DNA from: Clostridiales bacterium
GTDB taxonomy: Bacteria > Bacillota > Clostridia > Christensenellales > Aristaeellaceae
NCBI GenBank assembly: GCA_012513735.1
Contig: JAAZBR010000019.1
Coordinates: forward strand, 1 to 7,952
Direction of reading: 5' to 3'
DNA: 7,952 bases
In this document: positions 5,564 to 7,952 of the stretch, piece by piece
Numbering within the stretch: the first letter of the stretch is position 1
Layout: every line of letters begins with the position of its first letter
Program-made: the position numbers and the translations under genes
Notes under the pieces: model-generated
Databases searched by the model: none
Told to the model about the DNA's origin: nothing
Seen by the model: the letters and a program-made list of their open reading frames with translations, nothing else

Positions 5564-6851
5564 GGTGCGTTCTCCTTGCATCGGCGATGTCTTTTTCCAT
5601 GCCCTGGTCGCTGGGCTGGTAGTAACGAACTTCTTCAAACCCGTCAGGCAGGTAGCGCTGCTCCACCCAATGGCCCGGGAAGTCGTGGGGATACAGGTAG
5701 CCGCTGGTGTCGTTGATGCGCTCATGTCCCCCATAGTGGGCATCCCGCAGGTGTTCAGGCACAGCACCCAACTGACCGCGCTCTGCGTCGGCTTGGGCGG
5801 TTGCCATGGCCATCACCACGCTGTTGCTCTTGGGACTTTCGCAGATAAAGATGATGGCCTGGGTCAGGCTGAGGCGTGCCTCGGGCATCCCCACCAGCTC
5901 CAGGGCGTGGGCAGCAGTTACCGCCTGCACCATGGCCTGGGGATTGGCCAAGCCTACATCTTCGCTGGCATGGGCAATGAGTCGGCGGGCGATCAGCCGC
6001 GGATCGACCCCGGCGTAGAGCAGCCGGGCACACCACAACAGCGCCGCATCGCTGTCCGATCCCCGCAGGGACTTGCAGAAGGCAGACAGCATGTCGTAGT
6101 ACAGACTGTCATCTACCTTGATGACGGGTTTTTGTATGCTGTCCTCCGCGATCTCCAGCGTGATATGGATCTGCCCACTCACTGTGGGCGTGGTGAGTGC
6201 CGCCAGTTCCAGCGCGTTCAACGCCATGCGCAAGTCGCCGGCTGCCGTGCGCACCCAGTGTTCCAGTGCGTCATCGTCCACCTGCACGTGCAGGTCGCCG
6301 AGGCCATCCACAGGGTCTTTCAGCGCCCGGGTCAGGGCCTGCCGCAGATCTTGGGCGGTCAGAGGCTGGAAGGCAAACAGCCGGCATCGGCTGACAATGG
6401 CCGGCGTCATGCTGATCATGGGGTTTTCTGTGGTGGAGCCAATGAAGCGGATTAGTCCTTCCTCAATGGCCGGCAAAATGCTGTCGGACTGGGCTTTATT
6501 CCAGCGGTGGCACTCATCAAGCAGCAGGTAGGTGGGCTGGCCGTACATCTTGCGGCGGTCGTCCGCAGCCTTCAACACCTCCCGCAGTTCGGTCACGCCG
6601 CTGGTCACAGCGTTCATGCGCACAAAGGCAGCCTTGGTCATCTGAGCAATGATATGGGCCAGGGTGGTTTTGCCACAGCCCGGGGGACCATAGAAAATGC
6701 TGCTGGTCAGCCGGTCGGCTTCAATGGCGCGGCGCAGCAGCCTGCCCGGCCCCACAATGTGCTGCTGGCCAACAAAATCGTCCAATGACCTGGGCCGCAG
6801 GCGGTCGGCCAGCGGCTGGTTTGCCTTTTCGTTGAAATCAAACAGGGTCAT
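5550..6851 (-). CDS. rarA: Replication-associated recombination protein A (RarA/MgsA, AAA+ ATPase)
   Basis: Clamp-loader-like AAA+ ATPase acting at stalled or damaged replication forks with SSB; relative of eukaryotic Mgs1/WRNIP1. The 433 residues are full length. The N-terminus MTLFDF...PLADRLRPRSLDDFVGQ is typical. Walker A GPPGCGKT is at residues 55-62 and Walker B LLLDECH at 109-115. Sensor 1 is the IGSTTENP motif, and a GDLRMALNALE segment carries the sensor 2 region. The C-terminal MgsA tetramerisation part includes the YDMLSAFCKSLRGSD, IARRLIAHASEDVGLANP and LVGMPEARLSLTQA blocks. The ATG at 6851 is preferred, with GAGGAG just upstream and one base after the nitroreductase stop. An in-frame GTG at 6863 has no SD. 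Walker B reads DECHRWNK where many homologues have DEIHRFNK; the catalytic D-E is intact. It is second in the operon, and its 3' end overlaps the tRNA-editing gene by 14 bases. Confidence 0.97.
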   Translation of the reverse strand: MTLFDFNEKANQPLADRLRPRSLDDFVGQQHIVGPGRLLRRAIEADRLTSSIFYGPPGCGKTTLAHIIAQMTKAAFVRMNAVTSGVTELREVLKAADDRRKMYGQPTYLLLDECHRWNKAQSDSILPAIEEGLIRFIGSTTENPMISMTPAIVSRCRLFAFQPLTAQDLRQALTRALKDPVDGLGDLHVQVDDDALEHWVRTAAGDLRMALNALELAALTTPTVSGQIHITLEIAEDSIQKPVIKVDDSLYYDMLSAFCKSLRGSDSDAALLWCARLLYAGVDPRLIARRLIAHASEDVGLANPQAMVQAVTAAHALELVGMPEARLSLTQAIIFICESPKSNSVVMAMATAQADAERGQLGAVPEHLRDAHYGGHERINDTSGYLYPHDFPGHWVEQRYLPDGFEEVRYYQPSDQGMEKDIADARRTHRGQK

Positions 6852-6852
6852 G

Positions 6853-7605
6853 TTACTCCTCACGCCGGATCAACAGGCTTTTCTGTCCCTCGCCCCAGCG
6901 CCAGTAGTGAGGCACCTGATGCAGCGCACACAGGATATGCAGCACTGCGATGCCGTAGTTTAAGTTGCCAAAGCCACTCCCGGACAGGCGCATGGTATTC
7001 CCCGCGTGGGAGAAGCGCCAGGGCTGGCCGTTGAGGGCGGAGGGGGCTGCCCGCACGGCCTCGGCCGCCTGGTAGGACCAGTTGGGCCAGGTGGCAGGGT
7101 CATCCAGGCAGAGGGCCTGCAAGGGTTTGCGCCTGCGGCGGCTGGCACCCTGGGGATCGGCGGGCTGGCCGTAGGGGATCACGGCGGCCACCCGCTCGCC
7201 CGGCTGCAGGGCAATTTGCACAGCGCTCCGGCGATAGGTGCCCTGAATCCAGCAGGTGCCCAGGCCCTGCGCCGTTGCCTCCAGCACCAGGGCTTCCCCG
7301 GCGATGCCGGCGTGGAGCAGGGCATGGGGCACCTCCGGCTGGATGATCAGGGCCATGTAATGGCTGGCATACTCCACACTTTCTATCAAGGGAAAAGCGC
7401 GGAAAAGCCGGGTGCTGTCGCACTCGGCCAGCTCCACCCGCAGGCCGGGAAGGGCCACCCGTCCCGCCGCATAATGCAGCGCGCTGAGCTGCTGGATGTC
7501 GGCAGCAGCCTGAAACTTGCGGCAACTAAAGCGAAGCGCGATGACTTCCTGCCAGCGCGCCAACTGCGCTGATGAAAAAAAGCCCTCCCAGGCACAGCCT
7601 GCCAT
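6853..7605 (-). CDS. Nitroreductase family protein (TM1586-like)
   Basis: Probable FMN-dependent NAD(P)H oxidoreductase of the nitroreductase fold; the natural substrate is unknown. With ATG at 7605 it has 250 residues, the length of the TM1586-type single-chain subfamily rather than the shorter NfsB type. The phosphate-contacting segment is RFSCRKF (residues 25-31). A HAGIAGEALVLEATAQGLGTCWIQG block (residues 98-122) is typical of the fold, followed by RVAAVIPYGQPAD and RRRRKPLQALC (156-166). The C-terminal half has RAAPSALNGQPWRF (185-198), as in this subfamily. The start is fixed by AAGGGGG five bases upstream. A longer frame from 7647 would begin upstream of the promoter's -10. It is first in the operon and one base from rarA. 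High confidence for family, low for function; the link to the DNA and tRNA genes downstream is not obvious. Confidence 0.88.
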   Translation of the reverse strand: MAGCAWEGFFSSAQLARWQEVIALRFSCRKFQAAADIQQLSALHYAAGRVALPGLRVELAECDSTRLFRAFPLIESVEYASHYMALIIQPEVPHALLHAGIAGEALVLEATAQGLGTCWIQGTYRRSAVQIALQPGERVAAVIPYGQPADPQGASRRRRKPLQALCLDDPATWPNWSYQAAEAVRAAPSALNGQPWRFSHAGNTMRLSGSGFGNLNYGIAVLHILCALHQVPHYWRWGEGQKSLLIRREE

Positions 7606-7631
7606 GTTGTCCCCCTTACATTGCTGAGAGA

Positions 7632-7660
7632 AGTGTAGCACGGGCAAACACCGAAGGCAA
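7632..7660 (-). promoter_or_regulatory. Promoter for the nitroreductase-rarA-editing-yfbR operon
   Basis: Minus-strand TTGCCT (7660-7655), a 17-base spacer and TACACT (7637-7632), with an extended -10 TG at 7640-7639. Transcription would start near 7626, about 20 bases before the ATG at 7605. No good terminator is seen between the ABC gene stop (7707) and this promoter; only a 5-bp TGCC/GGCA hairpin lies there. Read-through from the ABC gene is therefore possible. Confidence 0.65.
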
Positions 7661-7706
7661 GCTGTTGGGTTTACCTGCCATTGTGTGGAGGCATTTCCCG
7701 GCTTGA

Positions 7707-7952
7707 TCAGGCAGTTTGATCGCTCCTGGTGGCCTTGCCCAGCACACCTAGGCTCTGCTCTTCCACAAACTGTGTGGTGTAAAGCTGCCAGTAGGCGCCA
7801 CGCCGCGCCATCAACGCATCATGGGTGCCATCCTCTGCAATGCGGCCGTCCTCGATGACCAGAATACGGTCTGCACTGCGGATGGTGCTGAGCCGGTGGG
7901 CGATAATGAAGCTGGTGCGCCCCGCCAGCGTGCGCTCAATGGCGTGCTGGAT
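7707..7952 (-). CDS. ABC exporter (fused permease/ATPase), C-terminal fragment
   Basis: Only the last 81 codons are visible, continuing beyond the right edge. The reading is that of an exporter-type nucleotide-binding domain: the helix after the D-loop (IQHAIERTLAGRTSFI), then IAHRLSTIRSADRI with the switch/H-loop histidine, then VIEDGRIAEDGTHDALMARRGAYWQLY, then a divergent tail. This pattern is characteristic of MsbA/LmrA-like half transporters with an N-terminal membrane domain, which would lie outside the window. The substrate cannot be inferred. The stop TGA is at 7709-7707. About 100 bases separate it from the nitroreductase gene on the same strand. Confidence 0.92.
   Translation of the reverse strand: MQHAIERTLAGRTSFIIAHRLSTIRSADRILVIEDGRIAEDGTHDALMARRGAYWQLYTTQFVEEQSLGVLGKATRSDQTA

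Noticed and set aside
5564..5767. Longer prolyl-tRNA editing protein starting near 5767
   Set aside because: The extra N-terminus is the rarA coding region in another frame and resembles nothing in the editing family; a good SD sits just before the GTG at 5563.
5517..6455. 312-codon plus-strand open frame
   Set aside because: It is antisense to rarA and to the start of the editing gene, both clearly conserved. The translation has no family features.
7006..7572. 188-codon plus-strand open frame
   Set aside because: It is antisense to the nitroreductase gene, is Gly/Ala/His-rich, and has no SD or recognisable domain.

Overview
The window looks like chromosomal DNA from a G+C-rich member of the Bacillota, most likely a Clostridia-type anaerobe. 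Supporting this are the Bacillota-style RpoB N-terminus and rifampicin region, sigma-A-type promoters with 17-18 bp spacers, strong purine-rich Shine-Dalgarno (SD) sequences, and the PrdX/ProXp-ala-type prolyl-tRNA editing protein. Base composition is clearly above 50% G+C by eye. No rRNA, tRNA, CRISPR array, insertion sequence or phage gene is visible. This is a judgement from sequence features, not a phylogenetic placement.

Layout. (1) Positions 1-1544, minus strand: the first 514 codons of rpoB, running off the left edge inside the rifampicin-binding cluster. (2) Positions 1545-1872: a 328-base divergent control region. It holds two tandem minus-strand promoters for rpoB, a structured rpoB leader whose last stem pairs with the rpoB SD, an 8-bp-arm inverted repeat, and a plus-strand promoter. 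(3) Positions 1873-3345, plus strand: a secreted caspase-fold (clan CD) peptidase-like protein with an EF-hand-like loop and a C-terminal FlgD-type Ig-like domain. (4) Positions 3389-3925, minus strand: cobO, a corrinoid adenosyltransferase. It is convergent with the caspase gene and divergent from nrdR. (5) Positions 4006-4482, plus strand: nrdR, the ribonucleotide reductase repressor. Its promoter overlaps a DnaA-box-like 9-mer. (6) Positions 7605 down to 4467, minus strand: a tight four-gene operon of TM1586-type nitroreductase, rarA/mgsA, prolyl-tRNA editing protein and YfbR-type 5'-deoxynucleotidase. Its last gene overlaps the 3' end of nrdR tail to tail by 16 bp. (7) Positions 7707-7952, minus strand: the C-terminal end of an ABC exporter, running off the right edge.

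How the genes fit together. RpoB is core transcription machinery. Here it is not preceded by rplL but starts its own transcription unit, with a leader that looks built for translational control. NrdR senses (d)ATP and represses ribonucleotide reductase, YfbR hydrolyses deoxynucleoside monophosphates, and CobO makes the adenosylcobalamin needed by class II ribonucleotide reductase. The 3.4-5.0 kb stretch can therefore be read as a dNTP-supply neighbourhood. RarA (stalled-fork maintenance) and the prolyl-tRNA editing protein (removal of mischarged tRNA) are quality-control functions in the same operon as YfbR.

Most worth a second look: the SD-sequestering hairpin and possible alternative pairing upstream of rpoB; the secreted caspase-like protein sharing rpoB's control region; the DnaA-box-like site on the nrdR promoter; and nrdR lying as the only opposite-strand gene between two minus-strand units with no visible terminator between them.
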